From Maricaulis sp. (lineage in GTDB: Bacteria; Pseudomonadota; Alphaproteobacteria; Caulobacterales; Maricaulaceae): a DNA stretch of 59,363 nucleotides. Under the pieces are notes generated by a model, which saw only the letters and a list, made by a program, of their open reading frames with translations, was not told where the DNA came from and did not search any database. The DNA lies in the NCBI GenBank assembly GCA_029251785.1, contig JAQXCQ010000187.1, forward strand, positions 1-59,363, written 5' to 3'. Positions 1 through 7,773 of this stretch are shown piece after piece. Both the position numbers and the translations under genes were made by a program. The stretch's first letter is position 1; the number at the start of each line of letters is the position of its first letter.

Positions 1-50
1 TTCTCAACACCCTGCAGTAACTGATCGAGGGTTTCTTTGGTCGGTTTCAT
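1..50 (-). CDS. 5' end of an unidentified gene leaving the window
   Basis: The minus strand carries an ATG at position 50 behind a good ribosome-binding site (AAGGAGC, about 7 nt upstream). It opens a reading frame MKPTKETLDQLLQGVE that runs off the left edge. Only 16 residues are visible, so no family can be named. The good ribosome-binding site and the open frame are the only support. Confidence 0.5.
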   Translation of the reverse strand, partial: MKPTKETLDQLLQGVE

Positions 51-331
51 ATCGGTCGTGCTCCTTGGATAAAGATGCATGGACCAAATCACTCATACAC
101 AAAAATCTGGACGGTCCCCCGAACCACTTCCAAAATCGCCATTCACACGATTACACCGCGACTTAGCCATCTCAAACACCCCACCACTTTGCGCAACCGC
201 GCTCACCAAAATCATTTATTTACTGCGTAAAATGCAAGCGCTGCGCCAATCCGAGCGGGCTCAAACATACACACCGATTTCGGTCTGCTTGAGCTGCGCT
301 GAGGACTGCCCACACTGGCATTTTTTGATCG

Positions 332-340
332 CCCCCCCCC
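332..340. repeat. C9 homopolymer tract
   Basis: Nine consecutive C residues are flanked on both sides by GATCG. It lies in non-coding DNA. Such tracts can vary in length by slippage, but nothing here shows that this one does. Confidence 0.9.
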
Positions 341-447
341 GATCGAGGGAAAAGTTAACCGAACTAAACTAGTGGCGCAATTCATAATCAACAAAAACGT
401 ATTTCAAGTATCAATATATTCTGAGTGACCGATAGATTGTGCGCTGC

Positions 448-459
448 GGGGGGGGGGGG
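448..459. repeat. G12 homopolymer tract
   Basis: Twelve consecutive G residues lie about 270 bp upstream of the Cache-domain gene. No supported reading frame crosses the tract. It is long enough to be prone to slippage or to assembly error. Confidence 0.9.
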
Positions 460-470
460 AGCAATTGGCC

Positions 471-485
471 TGACATTCAATGTCA
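471..485. promoter_or_regulatory. Inverted repeat, possible operator
   Basis: TGACATT-C-AATGTCA is a perfect 7-bp inverted repeat around one base, just downstream of the G12 tract and upstream of the Cache gene. The form suits a dimeric regulator, but I do not recognise which one. There is no T-run, so it does not look like a terminator. Confidence 0.35.
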
Positions 486-728
486 CACTCTGTATTTACG
501 GGCGATATAAAATCGTGCGTGGGCTATGCTCAGGCGACCTCAAAGAGGCGCGATATCTGCTCGATGCGCTCACTTTAATTTTTTTCGATTTCTCCGCATA
601 TGCTTATCCGATGGACGGAAAACCGTCCGCATCCGCGCAATCTTCCGACGGATTCTCAATATATTTATGCTTTTGCTGTTTCATGTGCGTAACGAATTCA
701 AAGCGTGATGGATGGCGGGTGAACGCGG

Positions 729-1961
729 GTGAACATGGCTTCAATGAAAACTTATGGCATGATTTTTGGTATTGCCGGATGTATCGCGGCTCTGGCAGGT
801 GTGGCCGGATACCTATCGCTCAAATCAACTTTTGAACGCGAAACGTTAGACCATACTCGATTTGAAATTGCCGATCGTGCTTCCAGACAACGCCAGTTAT
901 TCACGGATATCAATCTGACGCACAATGCGGCGGAACGAAGCCTTTTGCGGCGCTATGATGACCTAGGTGAGACAGATGTCTCTGAGACGTTCGACGCACT
1001 TTTCCCTCTACAAGATGATGGCACGCGACGCTCTGCAGACAGCTTGTTTGACGGGCAAATGCAAGAAAGTGGTGATTCCGTATATGGAATGGGTGCCTTC
1101 ATTCCGAACGGCGAGAACCTTGCCGCCGATGAGATGCGGCTATTGCTCGCCGCCTATCAAGCCGTGCGCCAGCATGGTGAGGCTGCCTACGGCCGTTTTG
1201 ACAATTTGTACTTCTATACGCCGGCCAATCAGCTGATAATTTTCGCGCCTGACCGGGATGACCGGCTTGAGTTTTATCGGGCAGATGCCCCTGCTGATTT
1301 TGATTTTCAAAGTGAGCAAATTGCCATGATTGTATCTCAACAATCCAATCCGACTGGGGTTGTCGCCTGCACCGAACTTTCTCGATTGGTTTACCGTCAG
1401 GACGGCCAGGCGCTGACAACCGGTTGCCATAAACCGGTGCGACAGTTTGGTCGGCATTTGGGCGCGATTGGCGTCACTATCGATATGCAAAACTACCTCG
1501 CGAACGCTGTGACCGATCATCGCGAAGGAATTCAAAATATAATTCTCACAGGGGACGGCTCCCTTATCGCCCATGAAGACCTGCTTTCACTCGACGAATT
1601 GACGCCGAATGCCGTTGCTCAAACCTCGCTGGAAGTCGGTGCCGAAGATCTGGCGCAAAGAATTCGTGCAAATGGGCGCATCGTCGGCGCATTTCGACAC
1701 ACAGACGGGCGATTTGTTGCGTTTGCTCGCCTGGACGCACCGGGTTGGTATTTCGTTACGCTATCATCAGCCAGCGGACTCTCGGGACGGGCTATTCAGC
1801 TCTCCCTCATCATCGCTTTGTTCGCGTTCCTTTCCGGACTAACCCCTATGTTAGCGCCGTCGATCACAGCGAAGGTCAAAGGCGAAGAATCCACTCCTAG
1901 CGCAAAGCCAATTCGTAACGATCTGCCCAACCGGGATCAGGACCCGATTTTCTCGCGTTAG
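729..1961 (+). CDS. Orphan Cache-domain membrane sensor lacking an output domain
   Basis: A 410-residue membrane protein. Residues about 7-29 form an N-terminal transmembrane helix. About 300 residues of extracytoplasmic sensor follow, in the manner of a double-Cache module, with typical late elements such as GAIGVTIDMQNYL and IILTGDGSLIAHED. A second helix (IQLSLIIALFAFLSG) is near residue 360, followed by a short polar tail. The layout is that of the sensor half of a histidine kinase or chemoreceptor, but no HAMP, kinase, GGDEF or methyl-accepting domain follows in any frame. The listed start is GTG 729. ATG 735 or 744 are equally possible because no strong ribosome-binding site is seen. 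It may be a truncated kinase remnant or a stand-alone sensor acting through a partner. Confidence 0.7.
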   Translation: MNMASMKTYGMIFGIAGCIAALAGVAGYLSLKSTFERETLDHTRFEIADRASRQRQLFTDINLTHNAAERSLLRRYDDLGETDVSETFDALFPLQDDGTRRSADSLFDGQMQESGDSVYGMGAFIPNGENLAADEMRLLLAAYQAVRQHGEAAYGRFDNLYFYTPANQLIIFAPDRDDRLEFYRADAPADFDFQSEQIAMIVSQQSNPTGVVACTELSRLVYRQDGQALTTGCHKPVRQFGRHLGAIGVTIDMQNYLANAVTDHREGIQNIILTGDGSLIAHEDLLSLDELTPNAVAQTSLEVGAEDLAQRIRANGRIVGAFRHTDGRFVAFARLDAPGWYFVTLSSASGLSGRAIQLSLIIALFAFLSGLTPMLAPSITAKVKGEESTPSAKPIRNDLPNRDQDPIFSR

Positions 1962-2334
1962 GCTGACTTGGGTGGATGACCCCTTGTTTCGGGGCTGTCT
2001 AACTTCATACTGCGCGGTACGTCGCACCGTTGCTCGGTTGCTTAGAATTTGCTCGGTCGCTTCGAATTTCGGCCATATCACTTTGGGCGAAAATAGCGGC
2101 GGCTAGTCCCGGGTCGAGGCTACCCGAATTCAACACCCATGATCGACGCTACGTGGCGCTCCAGATAGTTGGAACCGCACCTACGCTAACGAAAACCCCG
2201 GCGGCCGATGCGTTTGCCGTGGCCGGTCCTGCCATGTCGGCCTCACGCCCGCGACCTTTTTGGGTCAGACTGCCTCGTTATTATCCGAACTGATAATCAC
2301 CGGATTTCAAGGCACTCCCGGGAATTTGTTTCGC
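1962..2334. other. Intergenic region without recognised gene
   Basis: This stretch separates the convergent Cache and PIG-L genes. I see only a weak CCCC...GGGG hairpin near 1980-1995. No recognisable kinase remnant is found that could have belonged to the truncated sensor upstream. Confidence 0.45.
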
Positions 2335-3165
2335 CTAATCATCGAATTCAACAAGGTAATAGTGCTTCTTGTCATAGAGCCTGTAGAGAATGGCCGGCGG
2401 TATCCCGTAAGTTTGACGCAAATAATCACTTTGAGACGCATGAATACTCCACCCCCGTATCTTTGCTCTCGGCTCACCGGGCATTTGATGGGTAGGTGGA
2501 GGTTGATTTTCGACGACAGTGCGTCCGGTTTCGCCACCAAATCGGCTCATCATCCGGCTCGGAGCCAAAATATAGGCGATCGCAGACGGTGCATTTTCGC
2601 GATCTGTTTCGCGCAACCGCCTTACGGCCTCCGTCGCGGCTCGCCCGGCTGTTTGATGATCGGGATGATTTGAATATCCGCTATCGGGCCAAAACGTCAC
2701 AATGAGATCAGCTTGCCAGGCAATCATCTGCTGCATCAGGCGATCCACGTAGAGTTCAAAATCTTCCTCAGCCAGTGCTCCATCAGGATACTCCCAGACC
2801 AATTGCTCCGAGATCCCAAGCGCATACCCATTTTTGAGCACCTCGGCGTGGCGGATTATCGCCAAATCCTCCATCCGACTGACCTGCGGCATCGGAGACC
2901 CTGCCTCGCCACGTGTCGCGGTGATCATGCGTGTGGTTGCGCCACTTCTCTCTCGTGCCCTGATCAGCAAACCCGCCACCGATTGCTCGTCATCGGGGTG
3001 TGCGAAAATCGCCAAGACTGAACTGGCACCAACCTCTTCAGCCACCGACCTGACCCATTGGCCGCGCGACTCCTCGAAGAGGGAATCGAGCCAAATAATG
3101 CCTCCAGCGAAAAGCACAAAGAGTACGGCGAAAATCGCACCGAAAATTTGACCGATACTTGGCAT
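2335..3165 (-). CDS. PIG-L (LmbE-like) family deacetylase, membrane anchored
   Basis: A 276-residue protein with an N-terminal transmembrane helix (residues about 7-26) followed by a PIG-L/LmbE domain. The zinc-binding signature HPDDE lies at residues 56-60 and the second motif NHPDHQTAG near residue 166. The family hydrolyses N-acetyl groups from GlcNAc-containing substrates such as GlcNAc-PI or mycothiol precursors. The substrate here is unknown, and the helix suggests a catalytic domain facing the periplasm. A copy of the ECF promoter motif shared by the region sits upstream (3225-3250), so I infer it belongs to the local stress regulon. The fasciclin gene is divergent and carries the same motif. 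Confidence 0.88.
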   Translation of the reverse strand: MPSIGQIFGAIFAVLFVLFAGGIIWLDSLFEESRGQWVRSVAEEVGASSVLAIFAHPDDEQSVAGLLIRARERSGATTRMITATRGEAGSPMPQVSRMEDLAIIRHAEVLKNGYALGISEQLVWEYPDGALAEEDFELYVDRLMQQMIAWQADLIVTFWPDSGYSNHPDHQTAGRAATEAVRRLRETDRENAPSAIAYILAPSRMMSRFGGETGRTVVENQPPPTHQMPGEPRAKIRGWSIHASQSDYLRQTYGIPPAILYRLYDKKHYYLVEFDD

Positions 3166-3224
3166 GGCATGGACGCCTTCTTGTAAGGACAGACGGTGTC
3201 AGTTTGACTGATCCATTAGATGAA

Positions 3225-3250
3225 TACGAACTATTGCCGAATTGTGATCA
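3225..3250 (-). promoter_or_regulatory. ECF-type promoter of the PIG-L gene
   Basis: On the minus strand, GTGATC (core 3246-3250) is followed after exactly 17 bp by CGTA (3225-3228), then TT. It lies 59 nt before the PIG-L start codon. This is one of six identical-spacing copies between 3.2 and 7.8 kb, matching the -35 TGATC and -10 CGTA type of ECF11/RpoE-ChrR promoters. Confidence 0.75.
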
Positions 3251-3371
3251 CGTGTCGAACACGCGAATAAAACGCCATCTAAAACCGGCGCAACTCCCTC
3301 TATAATAAGTGATTTTAGCTCCAAACTGCCCCTCTTTTTTCTGTGTGATGATGCGGTCATTTCGGGAAATG

Positions 3372-3397
3372 TGATCTGATCGAAACCCCGGTGCGTA
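3372..3397 (+). promoter_or_regulatory. ECF-type promoter of the fasciclin gene
   Basis: GTGATC (core 3372-3376), a 17-bp spacer and CGTA (3394-3397) lie 46 nt before the fasciclin ATG. A second overlapping TGATC starts 5 bp later, but its spacing to CGTA would be 12 bp, so the first copy is the one that fits. It is divergent from the PIG-L promoter. Confidence 0.78.
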
Positions 3398-3443
3398 GAG
3401 AGGGCACAGCAACACGCTGCCCGTTTCAATTTGGAGATTTTTC

Positions 3444-3929
3444 ATGTTTCGTCGCACCTTCCTTGCCCTCGCCACCGCCACCGCAATGACGTCCGCCGCG
3501 TTTGCCTTTGGAGGCGGACCAACCAAAGACATCGTGGACACAGCCGTCGATGCAGGGTCTTTCACGACACTCGTCGCTGCCGTGCAGGCGGCGGGCCTCG
3601 TCGATACACTGAAGAGTGAAGGACCGTTTACCGTTTTTGCTCCAACCGACGCCGCCTTTGAAGCTTTGCCCGAAGGAACTGTGGCCTCTCTTCTGGAACC
3701 GGAAAACCGCGATCAGCTGATTGCAATTCTGACGTATCATGTCGTGCCCGGCCAGGTCATGAGCGGTGATCTCAGCAACAATATGATGGCAGCGACAGTC
3801 CAGGGTGACAGCGTCACGATCATGACCGAAGGCGGCGTGACCGTCGATGGAGCCAATGTGATTGCGGCCGACATTCGGACAACAAATGGCGTCATCCACG
3901 TGATCGATGCGGTGATCCTTCCACAATAG
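3444..3929 (+). CDS. Exported fasciclin (FAS1) domain protein
   Basis: A 161-residue protein with a signal peptide (about residues 1-21, ending SAAFA) and one FAS1 domain filling the rest. FAS1 landmarks are clear: [13 protein letters not shown], the H1 box [17 protein letters not shown], the YHVVPG element and a C-terminal [13 protein letters not shown] (H2). FAS1 domains mediate adhesion or protein contacts at the cell surface, but the role in bacteria is mostly unclear. Small fasciclin proteins are, as I recall, among RpoE-dependent singlet-oxygen responses in Rhodobacter, which suits the ECF promoter found here. A strong terminator follows, so it is monocistronic. Confidence 0.93.
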   Translation: MFRRTFLALATATAMTSAAFAFGGGPTKDIVDTAVDAGSFTTLVAAVQAAGLVDTLKSEGPFTVFAPTDAAFEALPEGTVASLLEPENRDQLIAILTYHVVPGQVMSGDLSNNMMAATVQGDSVTIMTEGGVTVDGANVIAADIRTTNGVIHVIDAVILPQ

Positions 3930-3960
3930 TGTCGATAAAATTTCTCCCCTAATATCGACA

Positions 3961-3994
3961 ACCGACCTCCGCCACACGTGTGGTGGGGGTCGGT
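3961..3994 (+). terminator. Rho-independent terminator after the fasciclin gene
   Basis: A 17-bp stem (two G-T pairs, practically no loop) is formed by ACCGACCTCCGCCACAC and its complement. CACTTTTCT follows. It separates the fasciclin gene from the MipA gene, which has its own promoter. Confidence 0.8.
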
Positions 3995-4050
3995 CACTTT
4001 TCTAAAAGAACGAGACCGATAGCAGAGTGGTATTATTTTCTACCCCTGTG

Positions 4051-4076
4051 TGATCCAATGGTGCAGCGCCTGCGTA
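4051..4076 (+). promoter_or_regulatory. ECF-type promoter of the MipA/OmpV gene
   Basis: GTGATC (core 4051-4055), a 17-bp spacer and CGTA (4073-4076) lie 31 nt before the ATG at 4108. Element sequence and spacing match the five other copies in the region. Confidence 0.78.
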
Positions 4077-4107
4077 AAGGTATCAGGTTTTATAACTGGA
4101 GGGATTC

Positions 4108-4905
4108 ATGTCTCGTTCGAAACTATTCGCCCTAGCCGCGTTGTTGGCTACCACCTCTGTTCCGACTGCCCTCGCACAGGAAGGTGGCGCGCCAGACTTT
4201 CTGGCGTTGGGCGTAGCCATGTCGCCCGACCACCCCGGCTCAGATGACTATCGTTTTCTGCCTTTCGGGGCCGGTCGGGTGACATCGGGCGGGGTGGTCT
4301 ATCAAGTTGAGGGCCCCGGCATTTCAGCCGCTTTTTTCAATCAGAACAATGTCGAAGCTGGTGTGTTTGGACGTTGGGTCGGTGGTCGCGATGACGATAT
4401 CGACGACGCGGTTGTTGGCTTGTTACCGGAAAGAGATGGGTCGCCGATTGCCGGGGGTTTCGTGCGCGTGCGCCTTGCAGAGGGGATCCTGAGTCCACGC
4501 GACCGGCTGTCTCTCGGTGCACGCATCGGTGCGGATATAACCGGTGAGTATGGCGATTTATTCTGGTCGAGTTCGCTTTCCTACTCTGCCCCCATTTCGC
4601 GCAGCACCCAGCTGATCGCCAACCTATCCATTTCTGGATCAGGGGATGATTATAGCGACGCACTTTTCTCGGTAGACGCCGCCGGTAGTGCTGCAAGTGG
4701 CCTGGCATCGTTTTCGGCCGAGGGTGGCGTCGAAAGCTTCGGAATGACTGTCTTTTTAGATCAGGCCCTCGCCGACAATTGGTCAGTTACTGGCGTGATC
4801 GGCGCGTCCGTACTGCAAGGTGACTACGCAGATAGTCCGATCGTCACAGAAAGAGGCGATGTGAATAGCTACTTCGCCGGTGTAGGCTTGGGTCGCCGTT
4901 TCTAA
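4108..4905 (+). CDS. MipA/OmpV family outer-membrane protein
   Basis: A 265-residue protein with a signal peptide (cleavage after about residue 23, ALAQ). The body alternates beta strands and turns, and it ends in RRF, a C-terminal aromatic typical of outer-membrane beta barrels. The pattern (FLALGVAMSPDHPGSDDYRF near the mature N terminus, then GRVTSGGVVYQVEGPG) is that of the MipA/OmpV family. These are barrels variously linked to murein-synthesis scaffolding, osmoadaptation or drug entry, and the substrate is unknown. It is preceded by an ECF promoter and followed by a strong terminator, so it is a single-gene unit of the stress regulon. Confidence 0.9.
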   Translation: MSRSKLFALAALLATTSVPTALAQEGGAPDFLALGVAMSPDHPGSDDYRFLPFGAGRVTSGGVVYQVEGPGISAAFFNQNNVEAGVFGRWVGGRDDDIDDAVVGLLPERDGSPIAGGFVRVRLAEGILSPRDRLSLGARIGADITGEYGDLFWSSSLSYSAPISRSTQLIANLSISGSGDDYSDALFSVDAAGSAASGLASFSAEGGVESFGMTVFLDQALADNWSVTGVIGASVLQGDYADSPIVTERGDVNSYFAGVGLGRRF

Positions 4906-4946
4906 AGCGTGCGGCACAGCGCCCCAAAAACAACAATCAACGTTCT

Positions 4947-4979
4947 AAAAGGGGCGGGCCAATTAGGCCCGCCCCTTTT
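4947..4979 (+). terminator. Strong bidirectional-looking terminator
   Basis: A perfect 14-bp stem (AAAAGGGGCGGGCC and its complement) with a 5-nt loop, flanked by A-run and T-run, follows the MipA stop by about 40 nt. By symmetry it could stop transcription from either side. Confidence 0.92.
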
Positions 4980-5524
4980 GCGTGCGCTGAGTGTCATTGT
5001 CTCCAACATCGCCGCACACCCCTTTCGATCGAAGATATCATATGACAGCGAACGAGACGGCATCCTTGAATTAACGCCAGCGGGCTGACAGTGACTGTTT
5101 CAGCAATGCTTCGACCCGGCCCCTATCTTTGACGGTGGCAGGTCGCGCATTAAGGAGGCTATGACCGCCAATAAGACAATCAATGCGATAGACGGCGTGA
5201 AGCGACTTGCCTGGCTATTTCCCAGGTGTCGGCTCGGCCTGCCGATTTTGAGGCGCGTTGCTTCTGAGATGCGCAGCAACGCACCCTGAAATACCGATCG
5301 ACACCCCGTAAGGGCAGACTCGCCGGGCTAACCCCTCTTGGGATTTGAAATATCCGTTGCATTCATCAGCGCCATACACACACTTTTCGTCAACGGCAGC
5401 GTCTGGCGGCCCACTCCAATCACATGCGGGTCGAACGCCTCAAGCGCGGGTGGGCATTAATAGATTTACCCAAGCAATACGATCACCCCTGTCTGCACCC
5501 CTGCGACTAACGGGCTGCAGACAT
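4980..5524. other. Gene-poor spacer between convergent units
   Basis: The 545-bp stretch between the MipA terminator and the SOUL terminator holds no clear gene. The only item worth naming is a 42-codon frame at 5161-5289, listed separately. No promoter of the local ECF type is present. Confidence 0.45.
5161..5289 (+). CDS. Doubtful small ORF, 42 residues
   Basis: An ATG-started frame beginning MTANKTINAIDG and ending RSNAP. AAGGAGG lies only 2 nt before the ATG, closer than usual. The product is basic, with several arginines and two leucine-rich stretches, and I recognise no family. It stands alone between two terminators. It may be a chance ORF or the worn end of an older gene. Confidence 0.2.
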   Translation: MTANKTINAIDGVKRLAWLFPRCRLGLPILRRVASEMRSNAP

Positions 5525-5563
5525 AAAAAGAGCCGACCATCCCTTACTCAGGACGATCGGCTC
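5525..5563 (-). terminator. Terminator of the SOUL gene
   Basis: Read on the minus strand, a hairpin closed by GAGCCGA/TCGGCTC (with additional wobble pairs inside) is followed directly by TTTTT. It lies about 55 nt beyond the stop codon of the SOUL-family gene. Confidence 0.75.
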
Positions 5564-5617
5564 GTGCCGCAGCGTGGGGGACATGCTCGCGGCGATGGAG
5601 GTTTTTTCTCTATTTGG

Positions 5618-6262
5618 TCAGCTGGCTTCCGGCAGAACCAGTTCAACCATTACTTCATTGCGTCTGAACGGTGTTGGGATCCAAGGTGGGTCATAGCGCG
5701 CATAGACTGCCTCGCCGCGCGTCTCCATCCCCTGGGAGGTAAGGTATTCACGCAACTCCATTTCCTTGGACGCGAAGCGTGCGTCTGCCGATCCACCATT
5801 AAACCGAATAATGGCCATGCGACGCGCGGGCTGCTCTCGCAGGGATACGCCTGGATCGTCGGGTGTCGGCAATGTGTCTAATGTCCACTCCGGCGGCATG
5901 ACAAACGCCACGCGCCAGGAATCATCATCTGTCCGTGATTGGGTTACCGGCGTGGTCATCGCAATTTCCTGCGAACGCGTTTGAGTGACCGGTGAGGTCA
6001 TCGCAATCTCGGCGCTTCCGCCATCACGCGCCTGGTTGCCGCCAAAGATATACCCGGCCAAAGGCCTGAAGCCGGCATTGCCAGCGCGCGCCATATCGCC
6101 GCTGACCTCAACCTCCGCGACAATCATCGCTTCGTAATCCCGGATCTGTATTGAACCTTCTTCACTGACCACAGTATGGGGTGGCTCATCCGCGGCAGAT
6201 GCCGCGCTCGGCACTGCGGCGATTAGCAAGCTCGCGAAAACGGTACGAAGTAAGTTGGTCAT
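5618..6262 (-). CDS. Exported SOUL-family heme-binding protein
   Basis: A 214-residue protein with a signal peptide (about residues 1-23, ending AASA) and a SOUL domain. SOUL hallmarks include EGSIQIRDYEAMIVAEVEV, FRPLAGYIFGGN, repeated IAMTSPVTQ/IAMTTPVTQ and FVMPPEWTLDTLP. The start at 6262 is chosen because AGGAG lies just upstream and the signal peptide begins there; a longer in-frame extension has no ribosome site. SOUL proteins bind heme or related tetrapyrroles, and a periplasmic one could handle photosensitising porphyrins, which would fit an ECF/ChrR photo-oxidative regulon (inference). It has its own ECF promoter at 6286-6311 and its own terminator. Confidence 0.92.
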   Translation of the reverse strand: MTNLLRTVFASLLIAAVPSAASAADEPPHTVVSEEGSIQIRDYEAMIVAEVEVSGDMARAGNAGFRPLAGYIFGGNQARDGGSAEIAMTSPVTQTRSQEIAMTTPVTQSRTDDDSWRVAFVMPPEWTLDTLPTPDDPGVSLREQPARRMAIIRFNGGSADARFASKEMELREYLTSQGMETRGEAVYARYDPPWIPTPFRRNEVMVELVLPEAS

Positions 6263-6285
6263 GATTGTCTCCTCTTTAAATCGTA

Positions 6286-6311
6286 TACGCCTGAGAGGAG
6301 AAACTGGATCA
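6286..6311 (-). promoter_or_regulatory. ECF-type promoter of the SOUL gene
   Basis: On the minus strand GTGATC (core 6307-6311), a 17-bp spacer and CGTATAC (CGTA 6286-6289) lie 23 nt before the SOUL start codon. It matches the shared regional motif. Confidence 0.78.
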
Positions 6312-6373
6312 CAATCCAATAATTTTTTCGGCCGAAAATTTTGTTAGCGACCCACGAAGAGGGACAATAACTG

Positions 6374-7072
6374 CTATATTCCAATTACTTGCTGAAAAAC
6401 TCGGATAACCGGATTAGCAAAATTCAGCGGTGCCTGTGTAAGCGCAAGACATACACATTCCTCACTATCCCCAATCAGTATCTCGTGTTCTGTGCCATCG
6501 TCCGCCTCCTGAACATGCCCTCGCTCGAAGCGATGCGCCTGATCTGAAAAGCTGCCTTTTAGCACCAGGGTTAACTCCGACCCGTTGTGGCTGTGTAGTG
6601 GAATATCCGCACCGGCTTCGGCCTTCAGCATCCACAATTTTGTCCCGTCTTCCGACGTCCACAAAAGACACTTTCTCAGCTTCGGCCCGAGAAAACGCCA
6701 GCGAATGGACATCGCATTGTCGTCGACAAATGCACGAAGTGCCTGCGGCAGGTAAGTGTCTTCGGAACGACCGGACGCACTCGCGGAAACCTGCACTCGA
6801 TCTGCTTCCTGCCCGGAATCCAACAGACCGCTTTGAGCGTCATCTTGGGCAAAAATATCTTCGGCATCAAAACCGAGACCCGTACCCTGTTGGTCAGTAA
6901 ACACAGACTCAAGAATTAGTGCCCCAACCTTCTCATAATCAGCCACTTTTGCGGCTGCCTTGCTGCTGAGCTCTAAATGGGAATCCATGAACACCTGCTC
7001 GCCAAGCGATAATGTGCCACTCGCTTGATCTAAATACCAAGCATCGCTCAAATGTTGTCCGCGTGCCGTCAT
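6374..7072 (-). CDS. ChrR-like cupin anti-sigma factor, N-terminal zinc cysteines missing
   Basis: A 232-residue protein with the two-part layout of ChrR: an N-terminal anti-sigma domain (residues about 1-85) and a C-terminal cupin (about 110-225). The cupin metal ligands of ChrR are conserved here as His160, His162, Glu166 and probably His196 (HSHNGSE ... EH). In the anti-sigma domain His7 and His32 are present. The two cysteines that complete the zinc site in classical ChrR (H-x3-C-x2-C) are Ser36 and Ala39. Zinc binding by that domain is therefore doubtful, and signal sensing or sigma binding may differ. The start overlaps the sigma-factor stop (ATGA), the usual coupled arrangement. Confidence 0.88.
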   Translation of the reverse strand: MTARGQHLSDAWYLDQASGTLSLGEQVFMDSHLELSSKAAAKVADYEKVGALILESVFTDQQGTGLGFDAEDIFAQDDAQSGLLDSGQEADRVQVSASASGRSEDTYLPQALRAFVDDNAMSIRWRFLGPKLRKCLLWTSEDGTKLWMLKAEAGADIPLHSHNGSELTLVLKGSFSDQAHRFERGHVQEADDGTEHEILIGDSEECVCLALTQAPLNFANPVIRVFQQVIGI

Positions 7073-7653
7073 AACTGTTCTCCAAGGCGTAATTTTAACT
7101 TCTGCATCGCCAGGCGTATTCTGGACTTTATCGTCCCGAGCGGCAGATTAAGCTTTGATGCGATTTCTTGATGACTGAATCCGCCCCGGTAGCTCAGTTC
7201 AAGTATCTGGGCTTGCCCGTCGGGAAGTCCCTGCAGGGCCTCCGATACGCGTTTCACGTCTTCACTGCGCATCATCAATTCGTCCGCCGGCTCGATCTCC
7301 GGAGGAATTTCTTTGATGGATTCGGTCTCGTAGCGAATTTTGGTCGTGGTCTTCCGGTGATGGTCGACCATCCGATTCCGAGCCACAGTAAAAATCCAAC
7401 TGGACGCTGTTGCTCGGCTCGCATCAAACGTTCCTGCCTTACGCCAAATCGTAAGCATTACATCCTGAACGACATCATCAACAATTGCCGGCTGCCCCAT
7501 ACGGCCGATCAACCAAGCTCGGACCCTCGGGCCAAAATGGTTGAACAACGTACGGTAAGCTGACCGATCCCGGTCAACCGCCACCCGGACCAATAATGAC
7601 GAATATTCATCACGCTCGAGCTCGGCACTAGGCGGCTTGTCTTGCTGACGCAT
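7069..7653 (-). CDS. ECF sigma factor of the RpoE/ChrR (ECF11) type
   Basis: A 194-residue sigma factor. Region 2 (about residues 25-95) contains DDVVQDVMLTIWRKAGTFD and SSWIFTVARNRMVDHHR. Region 4 (about 130-185) contains LPDGQAQILELSYRGGFSHQEIA and LGTIKSRIRLAMQKL. It pairs with the ChrR-like anti-sigma gene, which overlaps its stop codon. The start is uncertain between adjacent ATGs at 7653 and 7656, both close behind AGGAGGG. A longer frame would begin almost at the predicted transcript start and is unlikely. The same promoter motif found before five neighbouring units precedes this gene, indicating autoregulation. Confidence 0.94.
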   Translation of the reverse strand: MRQQDKPPSAELERDEYSSLLVRVAVDRDRSAYRTLFNHFGPRVRAWLIGRMGQPAIVDDVVQDVMLTIWRKAGTFDASRATASSWIFTVARNRMVDHHRKTTTKIRYETESIKEIPPEIEPADELMMRSEDVKRVSEALQGLPDGQAQILELSYRGGFSHQEIASKLNLPLGTIKSRIRLAMQKLKLRLGEQL

Positions 7654-7730
7654 CATCCCTCCTGGCAGAATCAAACTGATTCTGCGGTACGGGGCATCGG
7701 GGACTATGTTCGTTGCGATCATGCGGACTA

Positions 7731-7756
7731 TACGGACGTCTCGCCGAATTGGATCA
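7731..7756 (-). promoter_or_regulatory. ECF-type autoregulatory promoter of the sigma/anti-sigma operon
   Basis: Minus strand GTGATCC (core 7752-7756), a 17-bp spacer and CGTATAG (CGTA 7731-7734). The leader to the ATG at 7653 would be about 70 nt. Its -35 element is back to back with that of the rightward promoter at 7774, with 17 bp between them. Confidence 0.8.
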
Positions 7757-7773
7757 CAATTATTTTTGCCCAG

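Larger units (their letters stand above)
51..728. other. Long intergenic region with homopolymer tracts
   Basis: No convincing gene is seen between the leftward partial gene and the Cache gene. The open frames present are low-complexity or cysteine-rich, lack ribosome-binding sites and resemble no family. The stretch contains a C9 tract, a G12 tract and a perfect 7+1+7 inverted repeat, all listed separately. It is AT-richer than the flanking genes around 370-430 and probably holds promoters for one or both neighbours. Confidence 0.5.

Noticed and set aside
79..835. Two open frames in the left intergenic region
   Set aside because: One is compositionally random, and the other runs through the G12 tract and is rich in Cys and Phe. 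Neither has a ribosome site or family resemblance.
2016..2334. Possible kinase remnant behind the orphan Cache gene
   Set aside because: All three forward frames were read for H-box, N-box and G-box patterns and none was found.
3378..3397. Second TGATC with a 12-bp spacer to CGTA before the fasciclin gene
   Set aside because: The spacer is too short; the overlapping TGATC 5 bp earlier gives the 17-bp spacer seen in all other copies.
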